Positions 21,061 through 34,418 of a stretch of DNA of 64,000 nt are shown in pieces. Within the stretch, counting starts at the first letter, position 1. Every line of letters begins with the position of its first letter. This stretch comes from Centrapalus pauciflorus (Eukaryota; Streptophyta; Magnoliopsida; Asterales; Asteraceae): contig JAANYP010000163.1 in the NCBI GenBank assembly GCA_020465985.1, positions 460,958-524,957 of the forward strand. Direction: 5' to 3'. The position numbers and the translations under genes were made by a program. A model generated the notes under the pieces. The model was not told the origin of the DNA, searched no databases, and saw only the letters and a program-made list of their open reading frames with translations.

Positions 21061-22743
21061 AAAATTAATACTTTTTTAATTAAACAATTACACAAAAAAA
21101 ATATTTAATTTTGAAAGACTATACATATATATTCTCTTATACATTGTTTGTTAAGAAAAAAAAAATATTTAACTCTATCATGAAAATTGCTACACGTAAT
21201 TATGTTTGAGGTTTGTTTGTTTAAAATTTTATTATCTCCATTATTGTCAGTTTTATTGGTATAAGAAATTATAAGTTTTCTATTTTAATTTTTTTTTAAT
21301 AATTTATGTTGGAAAATCTAAAGATATTGTTAAGTTTGCTTTATTTTTTATATATTCTAATAAAAACGCATTATAATCACACATATATATTGGTTGTCAG
21401 ATTATTTTATTTACATTCCAGTAATAGTTTTAATACAACATCAAATATATTTCATATTGTACTTGCTATATCTAAACTTAGTTTTATCTATCGTAAATAT
21501 CAGTGTTAATATTGAAAAAAATCATTATATTTTCATGTTATATAAATTTGGTCTCTTAATATTATTATTTTTAATCATTTTAATCCTTACATTATATTTT
21601 ATTGAAACTGTTATATTTTGTTCGGTAAAAGTCAACATATCGTTATGATATCTCCTTTCTATGTTTAAAATTAGAAATATACATCAAACTAATTCAAAAC
21701 ATAAAAAAGAAACAATGAAATTCAAATACAAGAAAGACACTTATTACATGAACAAAATTGTTGACCTTGCTATTTTGTTAAATGTTTTTCTCAAGTATTT
21801 TCCATCATTTTAAATCATTGCTTGTGGCCAATCTGGAATTCATAATTATCCTGGAGTGTTTGTTGACCATTTGTGTGTCTAAATCGTCCTTTATATATTT
21901 GATTTTGCTGCTTGAATTAGATAAAATACAGAATGTTTAAGTCTTTGTGTTGTGCGTGAATTACATATGTGTATGTTAGCTTTCGTTTTTGTTGAGAATG
22001 GCTGACCAATAAGCCCAATTGTCCTTCGGCCTAACCTTTATTTGATTTCTATGTGGTTTGTTGATTCAAATGCAAATATTAATTGTTATTAACCTTTGCA
22101 TTTTTTTTGCTCGAAAATAAGATCAAAACAGAAAATAAGTGCAGTATTAGTGTGCTGTCCAGTTGTGTTTAGCTTAAGTTTTGTCCGTAAAAATGGGCAA
22201 GAAGGTCAAATGGCCTTCGACCTTGGCAACTTAATAGCAAGGATGTTTATTGATCAATTTTATGTATCAATCGTCATTTATCCTACCTTATGTTGCTGCT
22301 GAAAAAGTTAAAAACAAAAAGATATGAGTTGTGAGTGTGTGCAGTGTGCGATTATGTGTTTGAATATGTGTGTTTGCATGTTAATGTCAAATAGTCTCGG
22401 AGTGTTGTGTGTGTCTCGTAACCTCTGTGTGTGTTCATTGAATTGATACATAAATAAATGAAGAAACATCAGCAACATAAGTATCAAACATATATATGTT
22501 ATATGTATTATAGTATATATGTACATTATTTTCAAAATATTTAAAGAATACTAAAGAAGATACTGTCGATCAATTTTTCTACAGGAGTTGAAAACATCTT
22601 CGACTCTTCATTTGGTTGATTAGCATACGTGAAGTTCATCTTAAAACGATATAGTTTTCTTCACGCAAACACTGCTGATGTAGTTTTTTTATCAATATCG
22701 ATTATGGCTACTGACTCTGTGTGTGTGTGTGTGTATGTATGTA

Positions 22744-22753
<10 letters not shown>
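21061..22753. other. AT-rich intergenic DNA
   Basis: No gene is recognised. The part from 21022 may be Helitron interior. A TG-rich microsatellite (gtgtgtgtgtgtgtatgtat) lies at about 22719-22752, directly before a (TA)n tract. Confidence 0.5.

Positions 22754-22817
<64 letters not shown>
22754..22817. repeat. (TA)n microsatellite
   Basis: About 32 TA units abut the left end of the foldback element that follows. Confidence 0.95.
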
Positions 22818-22821
<4 letters not shown>

Positions 22822-23200
22822 ATGGTTCGAGAGAGTACCATCCAAATGCAGCGCACCAGAAGGTACCACCTTTAAAAAAACTTTTTAATTTTTTTTTTTC
22901 ATAAACATGTTTTAATTAACGTTATGAAGATCGTATGTAAATTTCACATACATTCACATCTCCTAGCTCCTAAAAAATGATGTGAACACACACTTACATA
23001 ATTTTGAAGACATGTGAACATGCATTTATGTGATGCGTGTTTTCATGCACTTAGAGTGTTCGGATTTGCGTGAAATTCACATATGATCTGTGTAATGTTA
23101 ATTAGAACATGTTCATGAAAAAAAAATTTCAAAAAAATTACTTTTAAGGGTGGTACCTTCTGGTGCGCTGCATTAGAGGTGATACTCACTTGAACCTAAA

Positions 23201-23202
<2 letters not shown>
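22818..23202. mobile_element. (TA)n-associated foldback MITE, family 1 copy A
   Basis: The ends gaatatggttcgagagagta and (reverse complement) gatttaggttcaagtgagta are inverted. Complementarity continues for over 100 bases, including agcgcaccagaaggtacca on both arms. There is no TSD other than the (TA)n tracts on both sides. A second copy of the family is at 32823-33258. Confidence 0.8.

Positions 23203-23244
<42 letters not shown>
23203..23244. repeat. (TA)n microsatellite
   Basis: About 21 TA units shared between two adjacent foldback elements. Confidence 0.95.
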
Positions 23245-23246
<2 letters not shown>

Positions 23247-23667
23247 ATTGGGTTCACATAAGAACCCCTCTATTTCATGAGAACGTGAGAACCACTCTAA
23301 AATTTGTGCATCCACTGTATAAAATTGTGCATTAGATACTAAAATTAAATGTTTTCGATAAATTTATGCATTTCATGTAAAAATTTACGAATCTCATGCT
23401 ATAATTTATCCATTTTATGTACGAATTATGCATTTAAGAAAATTTGTGCATTTGATGTTCAAATTTGTGCATTTAGTTTATAATTTAATGAATATAATTT
23501 ATGAATGTAATTTTAGTGTTAGATTATGATATTTATTAATATTTAAGACTAATAATGGATTTAAGTAAAAGTTTTAATTTTTAAATTTGTGCATTTGATG
23601 TACAAATTTGTGCATTTTGGAGTGGTTCTCACGTTCTCACGGTAATGAGGGTTCTTACCGGAACCCA

Positions 23668-23671
<4 letters not shown>
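23245..23671. mobile_element. (TA)n-associated foldback MITE, family 2
   Basis: Left end ggattgggttcacataagaa. The right end, read in reverse complement, is agggttgggttccggtaaga. Both arms continue with gagaacgtgagaaccactc and aatttgtgcat motifs. It is bounded by (TA)n on both sides and is non-coding. Confidence 0.8.

Positions 23672-23751
<80 letters not shown>
23672..23751. repeat. (TA)n microsatellite
   Basis: About 40 TA units between two foldback elements. Confidence 0.95.
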
Positions 23752-23754
<3 letters not shown>

Positions 23755-24501
23755 GGAGGTTCAATTGAGAACTTTTGTGCATTGAGGTACAAAAGTACTT
23801 ATATCATCCATTAGATCAAAAAATTGTATGGATTAGATTAAATGACAAAAGGGTAAATAATTGGACAATTTTATGCATCTTGTGCATTACAAAAAAACAT
23901 GGAAGGGCATTTTGGGTATTGTGCATACCTCATTAAATTTAATATTTTAACAAATAACTAAATAATAAATTTTAAAATAAATTCAATTGATCACTTCCAA
24001 ATTTAACAAAAGTCACACAAATTCAAAAAGAATGATGGAGATATTGATGCATTTCATATTAATCGTTCAATTTGTGATGCATACGATTTTATCTATACAA
24101 AATCTATACAATTCGTGATGCATAACTCTTAATCATCATCATCATATTCATTGTTTATCATCATCGTTTAGTATCTTCGTATTCATCGTTTATCATCATC
24201 GTTCATCTATGTATAGTGTTCATCATGGTGCATCGTTGTTAATCATCAACATCATTGTTCCAATGGATGCATCAACGTGTTCATCATCTTCTTCGTTCAT
24301 CGTGTTCTTCGTGTTCATCGTATTGTTTATCATCGGTTGCATCTCTTGTTCATCATGTTCATCGTCATCGCGGTGGCGGCGGCGGTAGTGGTTGGCGGGG
24401 TTCCTCGATGCATACGGTGGAGAGAGAGAGAAAGAGATACGGTGGAGAGGTGGTTACAACAAAGATGATGGTGGTGGTGGTGTTGTGGTGGATACGGTGG
24501 G

Positions 24502-24569
<68 letters not shown>

Positions 24570-24779
24570 AAGAAAGAGAGATAAATGAAGAGGTGGTTAC
24601 TTTTTTTGAATATTTATTCTTTATTTAATTCTAATTTACCTATTATAATTAATTCCATATATTTAATTTTACACATTCAGTATTCCAGGAATACTCTTGG
24701 TACACCATTATTTGATTCTTTGGTGCACAAAAGTTCCTAAAGGTGCCTCGGTGCATAAAAGTTCTCAATTGAATCTCAA

Positions 24780-24781
<2 letters not shown>
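23752..24781. mobile_element. (TA)n-associated foldback MITE, family 3
   Basis: The left arm gaggttcaattgagaac-like sequence (ttgagaacttttgtgcattg) pairs with the right arm (gtgcataaaagttctcaatt). It is longer than its neighbours (1.03 kb) because the middle holds CATCAT-rich simple sequence (about 24120-24370) and a (GA)n tract (24504-24565). Bounded by (TA)n on both sides. Confidence 0.75.
24504..24565. repeat. (GA)n microsatellite
   Basis: About 31 GA units inside the foldback element. The RERERE frames it creates are artefacts. Confidence 0.95.

Positions 24782-24832
<51 letters not shown>
24782..24832. repeat. (TA)n microsatellite
   Basis: About 25 TA units closing the right side of the family 3 foldback element. 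Confidence 0.95.
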
Positions 24833-24835
<3 letters not shown>

Positions 24836-25062
24836 TACGTAACTTCAATAAAGCATGTGTTATCTCTAACTTGGTTACATTTAACTCGTTATATAAACAT
24901 CTAATAATTATAAGGTTTCAAATTATATAAAGAATTGATAACTTGATAAATATGCAGCTGGAAATATTTATTATTCAAGTTTGGATCTTTTTTCTGCATA
25001 TTCAGTTATGATATTATCCAATGTTTTTCTATATATCTTAATATTTCGGTCATACTATAGCC

Positions 25063-25234
25063 GATTAAATTTGATTTCTTATTTTTATTTAACTTGATAA
25101 ATCAGATTGCATCTATTTCTAGCAGTGCAAATTTGAAATTTTCTAGCGGATTAAATCTGATTTGTTATTTTTATTTAACTTGATAAACCAAATTACAACT
25201 ATTTCCAATAGTGAAAATTTGAAATTTTATTGTC
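25063..25234. repeat. 86-bp tandem duplication
   Basis: The unit at 25063-25148 (gattaaatttgatttctt start) is repeated at 25149-25234 with about 10 differences (gattaaatctgatttgtt start), including the shared core tttttatttaacttgataaa. Confidence 0.8.
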
Positions 25235-25340
25235 ATTTTTTATTTCTTTCCGGAAAATCTACATATTTTAATTGCAGAAACATTAAAATATGTTATAAAA
25301 ATCTTGATAATTATGTGGAATCTTATCAAGCTAAATTAGT

Positions 25341-25505
25341 GGGGGGGGGGGGGGTGAATTCCATTATTTTTGGAATTTGTAACCAATTATATTGCGTCAA
25401 ATAAGTAGCCATGATTTTCTGATTTTTAACCAACTATATTGCGCCAACTAAGCCTTAATATTCTGAATTTTTACCGGTAACATTGCGCCACGTGAGCATT
25501 TTTTC
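25341..25505. repeat. G14 run followed by three degenerate 45-50-bp repeats
   Basis: A run of 14 G lies at 25341-25354. Three units around 25370-25500 share aaccaactatattgcgcca-type cores, decreasing in similarity from left to right. Confidence 0.6.
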
Positions 25506-26205
25506 TCTCTGCTCCGTCGGCAATATATATATATATAATATAATCAACAAGTCAACAGCAGGGAGTCACAACTCGGTGTGTCATCCACCGACTCAGAATA
25601 AGCCGGAGTAAGACACTACCACAAGTAGTGACTATTTAAGACCTATAGGTTGAAAACTACCCAACAAACCTATGCTCTACATACAATTATACAACTTATC
25701 ATCACACTCAATATGTGCTTATAAATGAAATCAACTATTATAACAATTATATTAACTACTAAAAACCTACTTTATCTCCATCTTAAATTGGAGCAAGAAT
25801 ATGATGATGAATGGTGGGTGGCAAGAAAGAAACTTCAACTTCAACTATGCCTTGTTAAATTTGTACACTCTCACTTCATTTATCTATATGAAGTTCACAC
25901 ACATATTTGGTTTAGATCTCAAAGTGAAGACCTAAGCAAGCACCACACCTTATATATAGGTTTCCACGTATTTAAGTTATAACGTCGAGTATTTATACGC
26001 AAAACCTAATAAATTATCAACTTTAAATCGTTAATTCTCTATCATTTGCAACTAAGTTCCCAACATATTCAACAACGTAAATAGATCTCCGAGCTTAAAT
26101 CAAAGTCAATCCAATAACTATTTTTACTGTTAAGGATACCCATGTAACAGACACATACGTAACCCATGTAAGCTTAAAACAATGAATTAAAGCATAGCAA
26201 CTCAA
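25506..26205. other. AT-rich intergenic DNA
   Basis: No gene is recognised. A short palindrome cactaccacaagtagtg lies near 25614. Confidence 0.5.
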
Positions 26206-26332
26206 GAACCTCATATGAGTGGCTTAGTGGTTGAGTCTTGAAACCCTTGAAATGAGGTTCTGATTTTGACTCCCACAGGTTGCAGTTAAAACTTCTTGCG
26301 GTTAACTTGTGTTTCTGAAAAAAAAAAAAAAA
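26206..26332 (+). mobile_element. tRNA-derived SINE with 13-bp TSD
   Basis: This 127-bp element ends in an A-rich tail and is flanked by perfect copies of catagcaactcaa (26193-26205 and 26333-26345), a typical LINE-mobilised target duplication. Near its 5' end tggcttagtggttgag fits a Pol III A box. A degenerate B box (ggttctgattttgactccc) follows about 40 bases later. It has no coding capacity and depends on LINE machinery in trans. Confidence 0.85.
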
Positions 26333-26345
26333 CATAGCAACTCAA

Positions 26346-27741
26346 TAATTCAAATGTAACAACTAATGATATAATTACACGTATCGACGACTAGTTTTCG
26401 GTTGTTATACAAACATGCAAACATACTTACTAGTTTTGTAGATTCTAAATAATTGTTGAAGTTTATTGATAAATCTTTTTGAATTCAAGCATCTCATCCT
26501 ATATTCAACATTTATCATTATAAAAAGGGTTTCTTATGAAGAATATCAACATTTTTTTTGGTTTATTCATCCGTGTTAATTTTCACTAACAAAATCGTCA
26601 AGTTATTTAAATATGGTTTTAAAAAATTTGCGTATTAAACCCGGTTATAATAGGCAAACTTGGGTTCAAGAAAACAAATAAAAAATCGAGTTCTAATAGC
26701 AAAAATTTCGAAAACAGAAAAAATAAAAAAACTTAAGAATTATATTGGTAAAAATAATATGAATGGATTAACTTGTAAAAAAGTGAAAAACATGTTAGAT
26801 TTTTTTCATAATAAACTTTAAAGCTATTAATAAACATTTAAAATGTAAAGTTGCCTATTTACCTGTTAGACATTGTTACATAAATATTGACAAATTTAAT
26901 CATGGTCCATAAAAACTTTCAACGTGTGTTATATTAAAAACGAGGTCTTAAATATTTATTTTCGAATTTGAGAAGGTAGTTTTTCACAACCCAATTATAC
27001 TAACGACACTCATTTGCATGTCATATCAATCCTATTAACCAATCATAATTCAAAGAAAATATTAAAGAAGTCAAATCAAGATGATGTATGTCAAATCATA
27101 GAGGAGGGAATGCGAATAGAAATTCTCATTTTGAAAACAGTTAAACATTAGTCATTCCTTTCTGCTTTATTGTGATTTACCCATAACTATCAGCGACAAG
27201 GATTATGAAAGAAGCCAAACCAATCCAGCTACACTACGTTTAGATACCAAGATTTTGTTTGATAAAATATACTTAATGATGATTTTTTCTATAACATTGT
27301 TATATATACACCTCACCTTAATTTTTACTAAGTATACACTTCCTCTCCCATCTTTATGTTAATTACAATGAACTTATTGATTAAACTTAATTCATCCTCT
27401 CACTTTAAGCGAGTGTGTACGATTAATCGTAAAACCCCAATCTAATCTAATCTAATTAAGTACAACATATTAAATAGGGATAATGATTCAGAGGCTACCA
27501 AAATTATTAGGCCCAAAGTGGCCGATAGCAAGGATGCCAAGCAAAAATATAGTCATATCAGTGTCACGCCAGTTTTGTCATTTGAATGTCATACAAAGTG
27601 TGTGTGATGTATGAAATATAAAATAAAGTGATTGACTTATCCTATCTTATCTTATGATCATAAATGAGACTAATTCATCTGTACCAAACACACCCCAGAT
27701 TACGGTCCCTTCCAGTGCTAACTCGACATTTATGATTGTTG
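26346..27741. other. AT-rich DNA downstream of the PPR gene
   Basis: No gene is recognised. The final 200 bases would contain the 3' untranslated region of the minus-strand PPR gene. Confidence 0.5.
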
Positions 27742-29664
27742 CTACCAATAATCGCCACACGAACACAATCCGTCTCTAAAATTATGAAACCGGCTTAAGT
27801 CTCTCACGACAATCTCCCGACTATAAATCCGCGAAATGAACTTCATCACCGCGTGACAATCTCCACAGATCCTAAGGTTCTTCGTCACACGAACAACAGT
27901 ACCCGAACTAGTACTAAGAATCCCAAAAGCCATAGCCAACTTCTCGCTATGAGCTGCTAGGCTTTGTTCCCTCTCCTCTTCACTAACATCATGTAATGCA
28001 AAATTCGTATCCGTTACATAACCTAACGCTCTCATCTTCTCCGGTAATGCCTCTAAAAACTCGTAAATCTCCTTCGTCATCGAGTGTGATGTGTCCCCTC
28101 CAAGAAACATATGTAACTTTCCGTCGATTTCAATCCAACTACAACCAGGGTTCTTCTTTACGCCTCGAGTCTTTAACAAATCTCTTAGATCGTTTACTTT
28201 TATCCACATCCCAGCTTCAGCATACATATTCGAAAGAACCACATAGTTCCCACTGTTGTCGGGTTCCAAAACGAACAAGTTTTTAGCCGATATCTCTGCA
28301 ATCTCGAGATTTCTATGGTTTTTGCTAGCTGATAACAGTGCACCCCATATGCTTGCTCCTGGTGACATTGGCATTTTTGAAGTGAGTTCGTATGCTTCTT
28401 TTAATCGTCCTGATCGTCCCAAAAGATCTACGATACAAGCGTAATGTTCGTGTGTGGGTTCAAGGTTGTATTGCATCCTCATCGAGTTGAAATAGTTTAA
28501 GCCAATATCAACAAGACCCGAATGGCTGCATCCTGATAATAATCCTGTAAACGTGATTGCGTCTGGTTGAACCTGGGCTCGTATCATGTCATTGAATGTG
28601 GACACAGCTTCGATGCCATACCCGTGAGAAGCATATGCACTGATCATCGTATTCCAAGAAACCAAGTTTTTTCGATTTGGAGGGATTGTTTCGAAACAAA
28701 AACGAGCATCTGAGAGAGACCCACATTTAGCATACATAGCAGCAAGTGCTGTACGGACAGATGAGTTATGATCAAGACCGATGCCAGTCGCATAATCATG
28801 AATCTTTCTGCCTCGGTTAAGTGCAGACGACTGCGAACAAGCAGGGAGAATGCTCATTATCGTTACCCAGTTCGGTTTTACGTCTGAGAAATCATTAGTC
28901 ATCTCATCAAACAACTTGAAAGCTCGATTTGGTAACCCGTTTTGCGTGTACCCTGAAATCATCGCAGTCCACGACACAATGTTCTTGTTCGACATCTTTG
29001 AAAACAGATCTTCAGCAACTTGCACCATCCCATTTTTCATGTACCCAGCAATCAAAGCGTTCCAAGACGAAACATCTCTCACAGGCATTTCATCGAACAC
29101 CTTCCGTGCATCACCTAATTCGCTACATTTTACATAAAAATCAATCAAAGACGTCCCTACATAAAAATCAGAATCCAATCCACTTCTCAAACCCTTCCCA
29201 TGAACACATCTACCAAACCAAACATCACACAAATCCGCACAACTCTTTAACACAAACGGAAACGTAAAATAATCACCACGAACACCAGCCGAATCCATCT
29301 CCAAATAAATACCAACACTCCTCTCCGAAAGACCGTAAAGCGAACAAGCTCTTATAATCGAATTATACAAAAGATTCGATGCCTTTCGACGAATGCAATC
29401 AAATAAAACTATAGCAGAATCGATGTCACCTGAGCTAGCGTACATTGCAACCATCTTTGCACCAAGGAAAGAATTAGGAATAAGCCCACGAAGAATCAAA
29501 TGAGCGTGAATCTGGCGGCCTAATTTGAGCAAGTTTAAGCCAGTCAAAAACTGGAAAATTGGAGCGTATGAAGATGATGATAGCGATGGTGGAAGTTGAA
29601 AACGAAGTGGGTGTAATAAAGCCATCAAGATTGAATTTTGAGAGGTTAAATTCCTCCATTTCAT
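27742..29664 (-). CDS. pentatricopeptide repeat protein, PLS subfamily, DYW class
   Basis: A 640-residue intronless protein, typical for plant PPR genes, expected to act in mitochondria or plastids as a sequence-specific C-to-U RNA editing factor. Tandem PLS motifs run from about residue 45 to 430 (for example DVSSWNALIAGYMKNGMVQV, NIVSWTAMISGYTQNGLPNR, NLVSWNTMISAYASHGYGIE). E/E+ motifs follow and then a complete DYW domain from about residue 507 (CSWIEIDGK) to the terminal CGDYW. Deaminase zinc-binding signatures are intact: HSEKLAMAFG with catalytic Glu, CGDCH and HNFRDGLCSCGDYW. The ATG at 29664 gives the longest frame; the ATG at 29625 (MALLHPLRFQ) may be the real start of the transit peptide. 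The RNA target cannot be read from sequence. Confidence 0.95.
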   Translation of the reverse strand: MKWRNLTSQNSILMALLHPLRFQLPPSLSSSSYAPIFQFLTGLNLLKLGRQIHAHLILRGLIPNSFLGAKMVAMYASSGDIDSAIVLFDCIRRKASNLLYNSIIRACSLYGLSERSVGIYLEMDSAGVRGDYFTFPFVLKSCADLCDVWFGRCVHGKGLRSGLDSDFYVGTSLIDFYVKCSELGDARKVFDEMPVRDVSSWNALIAGYMKNGMVQVAEDLFSKMSNKNIVSWTAMISGYTQNGLPNRAFKLFDEMTNDFSDVKPNWVTIMSILPACSQSSALNRGRKIHDYATGIGLDHNSSVRTALAAMYAKCGSLSDARFCFETIPPNRKNLVSWNTMISAYASHGYGIEAVSTFNDMIRAQVQPDAITFTGLLSGCSHSGLVDIGLNYFNSMRMQYNLEPTHEHYACIVDLLGRSGRLKEAYELTSKMPMSPGASIWGALLSASKNHRNLEIAEISAKNLFVLEPDNSGNYVVLSNMYAEAGMWIKVNDLRDLLKTRGVKKNPGCSWIEIDGKLHMFLGGDTSHSMTKEIYEFLEALPEKMRALGYVTDTNFALHDVSEEEREQSLAAHSEKLAMAFGILSTSSGTVVRVTKNLRICGDCHAVMKFISRIYSREIVVRDLSRFHNFRDGLCSCGDYW

Positions 29665-29805
29665 TGACAGTTAGTATTGAAGATCCCAAAATACAAACTG
29701 TGTTTCAAAAAAATTGTAAATTAGGGTACTTGAAGTTGAAGAACACACATAAATTTGAGAGAATCAATGAAATAAAACAAAGAAATTCATAAAGAAAATT
29801 TCAAA

Positions 29806-29876
29806 TGCGCATCCGGGGAATCGAACCCCGGTCAGTACCGTGGGAGGGTACTATGATACCACTACACTAGATGCGC
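29806..29876 (-). tRNA. tRNA-Gly (anticodon CCC)
   Basis: The minus strand folds as a 71-nt tRNA. The acceptor GCGCATC pairs with GATGCGC, with discriminator A at 29806. The anticodon stem GTACC/GGTAC encloses the loop CTCCCAC, so the anticodon is CCC (plus-strand 29842-29844). The T arm is CCGGGGTTCGATTCCCCGG. The internal promoter A box (TAGTGTAGTGG) and B box (GGTTCGATTCC) are intact, and a short T run follows the 3' end (plus-strand aaaa at 29796-29799). There is no intron. It lies only about 140 bp upstream of the PPR start, same strand. Confidence 0.95.
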
Positions 29877-29961
29877 TTGTTGAGAATAGATGTATCAAAA
29901 ATACTTCAAATATAAGTTGAATGATCATTTCAGACTCATAAAATTATAAATTTATTCTTAC

Positions 29962-30692
29962 GGTTAAGTATCATTTTGACCATCCGAATATCAGATTTGT
30001 CTCGATTTAGCCAGTAAATATTGGTTTACTATTCTAATTTAGGGAAAATGAACAAAACTAATGGTTAAATCGGTGCAAAATATGATAGTTGAGGAGCCAA
30101 ATTGAGACAATTTTTAATGGTTAAATCAGTAGAAAAAATTTTTTTTAATGTCTAAATGTGTATAGAATAAGGGATAATTACTAAAATAGTCAAATCTCAC
30201 ACCTTTATTCACTTTTTAGCCATTTTATATACATTTTACCAAAATAGCCACAATTTACGTGACCACATTTACGTGATAGTCACAATTTACGTGATTTGTA
30301 CTTTTTTCATTTTTTCAATGCATTACGTTACAAAAGGTGTTTGGTCACGTAAATTGTTGTACTTGGTCACGTAAAGTGTGACAAGACATCCCACCAAACA
30401 TTCATGGGAAAAAGCAAAAATGGTCACGTAAAGTACAATATGCATTAAAAAATGAAAAAAAGTACAAATCACGTAAATTGTGGCTATCACGTAAATGTGG
30501 TAACGTAAAGTGTGGCTATTTTGGTAAAATGTATATAAAGTGGCTAAAAAGTGAATAAAGATGTGAGATTTGACTATTTTAGTAATTATCCCATAGAAAA
30601 AATAGTATAGTGGTTACATCATGACAAAAAATAATTTAGTGGTTAAATCGAAAAAAATCTGAAAGTTGAATAGTTAAAATGATATTTAACCC
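29962..30692. mobile_element. Mutator-like MITE (outer of a nested pair), TSD tattcttac
   Basis: The left arm ggttaagtatcattttgacc (then cagatttgtctcgatttagc) matches the inverted right arm (aatcgaaaaaaatctgaaag, then aaaatgatatttaaccc). The flanks share tattcttac, or ttattcttac if counted as 10 bp (29952-29961 and 30693-30702). A second, complete MITE sits inside it at 30171-30592, so this one inserted first. Confidence 0.8.
30171..30592. mobile_element. Mutator-like MITE (inner), long TIRs, near-perfect 9-bp TSD
   Basis: This is almost a perfect foldback. The arms begin gggataattactaaaatag, stay nearly identical for well over 100 bases and carry repeated atttacgtga motifs. The flanks are atagaataa (30162-30170) and atagaaaaa (30593-30601), eight of nine identical. 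Non-coding. It is nested in the MITE at 29962. Confidence 0.85.
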
Positions 30693-30702
30693 TTATTCTT
30701 AC

Positions 30703-30783
30703 TACTTAAATGTTTAGGTCATACGATAACATTCCTTTTAAAATGTCTCAATATGGTATATGAACCTTTTTTTCTTACACAAA

Positions 30784-30822
<39 letters not shown>

Positions 30823-32191
30823 TTTTCTGTTCCAATTTGATATATTTCTACATCGAGTCCGGTTTAAAATTCAGACCCTATTGGCTTAAAAAACCAAGTT
30901 ACGTGTAGAAATGTATTATATTAAAATGAATACTATAGTTCATGCAAAAAAAAAAAAAGTTCATATAATGTATTGGTACACTTTGAAAATTATGTTAGCA
31001 TTCTGCGATATTAACCCATTATTTAATTAATGGGAATTTACTATTTCTACTAATGAATGAATTAATTGATAATGGAAGTTGTTTTAGTGTTTGTATAATA
31101 TTGAACAATTGTCGTATGTGGCTACTTGACGACATGTAATGGCTATTTAGGTTTTATTATTATTATTTTTTGGTTATTTTAGTGAATACTTAAACGGTTA
31201 AACCTTTAATATAGACACACGCTTTCTGTAGTTCTCTTAATTCAGTTTATTGCAAGTCTAACATAAGCATCTCACAAGTCACATAATAATTATTCAATCT
31301 CACAGAGTTACGGTTAAACTATGTGTTAGAGATTATTATGTCTGTTGGACCTAAAATATTTTCCTTGCCTGCATTTTGTTAATATTTAATGTATATCCAT
31401 TACATCTCATCTAGCAGATATGAATATAAATGAATGAAAATAAGTTAAATAGATATGAATGAGGAGAAAATAAATAGACATGGACCTTCCACCATTCGAT
31501 CCATTAGCATCCCTAGCTATATGTTACTCCGGTTATGACTGTTCAAATAATAATTACATTTCTATTCTGAGCCGAGTGACATAAGTTCCCTAGCTATATG
31601 TATCAGTTTCAGGATGGACTCATCTTGGTTTTTATAATAAGAAAACAGACTACATCGAAACCGAAGTATATTCAAGACGTTTGGTACAATTTCGAATTCT
31701 ATGCAACCCTGATTAGAAAAACCTTTGAACGACCATATGACATAAGAATGTGGGCTTTTGGTGCATTTGTGGAATTGTGGTGCATCGATAGCTTGGTAAT
31801 ATATATTATAAACATGTGGAAACTTTGTTCTTATCCATAACTACCAGAGATTGTCAATTTTGACCCAACGAGGCAAATATGTTGGACAGTTAAATTGACC
31901 CGTAGTAAAAAATTAAGCTAGAACGTAACTTTTTTTGAAATGAAAATTTATAAAATGGTGTATTAAACAAATTGTTTTTTGAAAAAAAATCAAAAATATG
32001 TAAAATTTATGACTTTTAGTCGTCAACCCGTTTAACTCGTTTGTTTGAATAAACCGAAATTGTCACCCTTACAGCTACTATCATCTTGTCTTGTTGTTTA
32101 TTAAACAAATTAGGTGTTAACCTTGTGGTCTGAGTAATTTTTTTTTTCTAGTTTCTTTTATCTAGATTTCTTTAATGTTTTACTTAAACGG

Positions 32192-32193
<2 letters not shown>
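30703..32193. other. AT-rich intergenic DNA
   Basis: Contains a (TA)n tract at 30786-30819. No gene is recognised; the 80-codon frame at 31598 has no family resemblance. Confidence 0.5.

Positions 32194-32276
<83 letters not shown>
32194..32276. repeat. (TA)n microsatellite
   Basis: About 41 TA units to the left of a foldback element fragment. Confidence 0.95.
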
Positions 32277-32801
<525 letters not shown>

Positions 32802-32822
32802 ATATATATATATATATATATA

Positions 32823-33379
<557 letters not shown>

Positions 33380-33620
33380 TTGTTATCCTTACTATGTTTA
33401 CCTTAAAATGAAACATATTATACAATTTTACTTTTATTGTTTTTTTAGTTAAAAGAATATTTGATACTTTATATTTTTATAGTTTTCTCTCATTTTTATG
33501 TTTCTATTAATATTTAAAAATTGATTTTTTATAATTTTTTTCGTTTCTATATTCATCATACTTTATACATTTTTAACATTTAGATCCATCCATTACTATG
33601 AACATTACGACCCTCACATA

Positions 33621-33879
33621 CTCCTTACTTTCCATATTATTTGTCCAGATTTCTTTTTTAATTTGTCCCACAATAACTGTTAATATCTATAATTAGTTTG
33701 GTAAAATTTATTGGAGTTTCTAATTATATCCTTGATTATGTGAATAAATATTGACAGTTTAAAAATAACTAATAACTAGGGGTAAGTTTGTCAATTCGTT
33801 AATTGAATATTGTAATAATTATGAATTCTTAAAACTATGTGTTTTTATCCGGTAGACAAATAATTTGAGACAAAAAAGA
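33621..33879. mobile_element. possible Stowaway-like MITE
   Basis: ctccttactttccatattat on the left and agacaaataatttgagacaa on the right are partly complementary (both contain an attatttgtc core). They are bounded by TA, the Stowaway target. The ends are degraded. Confidence 0.35.
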
Positions 33880-34418
33880 TACTAACTTATTTGTCAAAAA
33901 GTATTTCGCGGGCTTTTATTTAGGTGTGTAATCCAAAATTACAACATTAAAATATATTTTTTGGGTGATTTCTCATGTCCATTATTATTCACTTTTTTCC
34001 CATTAATGTATGAGTTGGTAGTAATGTCAAATTTCTATGAACAAAGAAATTGATGACAAATAACTACACTTCAACTCTCCACCTTTGTTATTAAAGTTCA
34101 AAACAATTTAAATTTAAATTCCAACTGCTTCGACTTCTATTTTGTTAACCAAACGTTATCTTAGACTTTGATACCTAGTATAATAACAAAAACCATGTAG
34201 TTATATTATAGAATACAAGAGATACAAAAAACCATAATAAACACTAGACCCATTAATACAATGAGTTATGTTTTCTTTTGAATCTTACCTATATCAGTTA
34301 CAAATGATATCTAATTTAATTAAATTGTATTATATAAATATTTACATAAACGAACTATCTCTTAAATATTTATATTATGCATACGGTGTAACATATATAA
34401 TGACACACTTAAACCTTT
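33880..34418. other. AT-rich intergenic DNA
   Basis: No gene is recognised. Confidence 0.5.

Noticed and set aside
31598..31840. 80-codon frame MYQFQDGLILVFIIRKQTTS…
   Set aside because: No family resemblance, no splice context and AT-rich surroundings; treated as chance.
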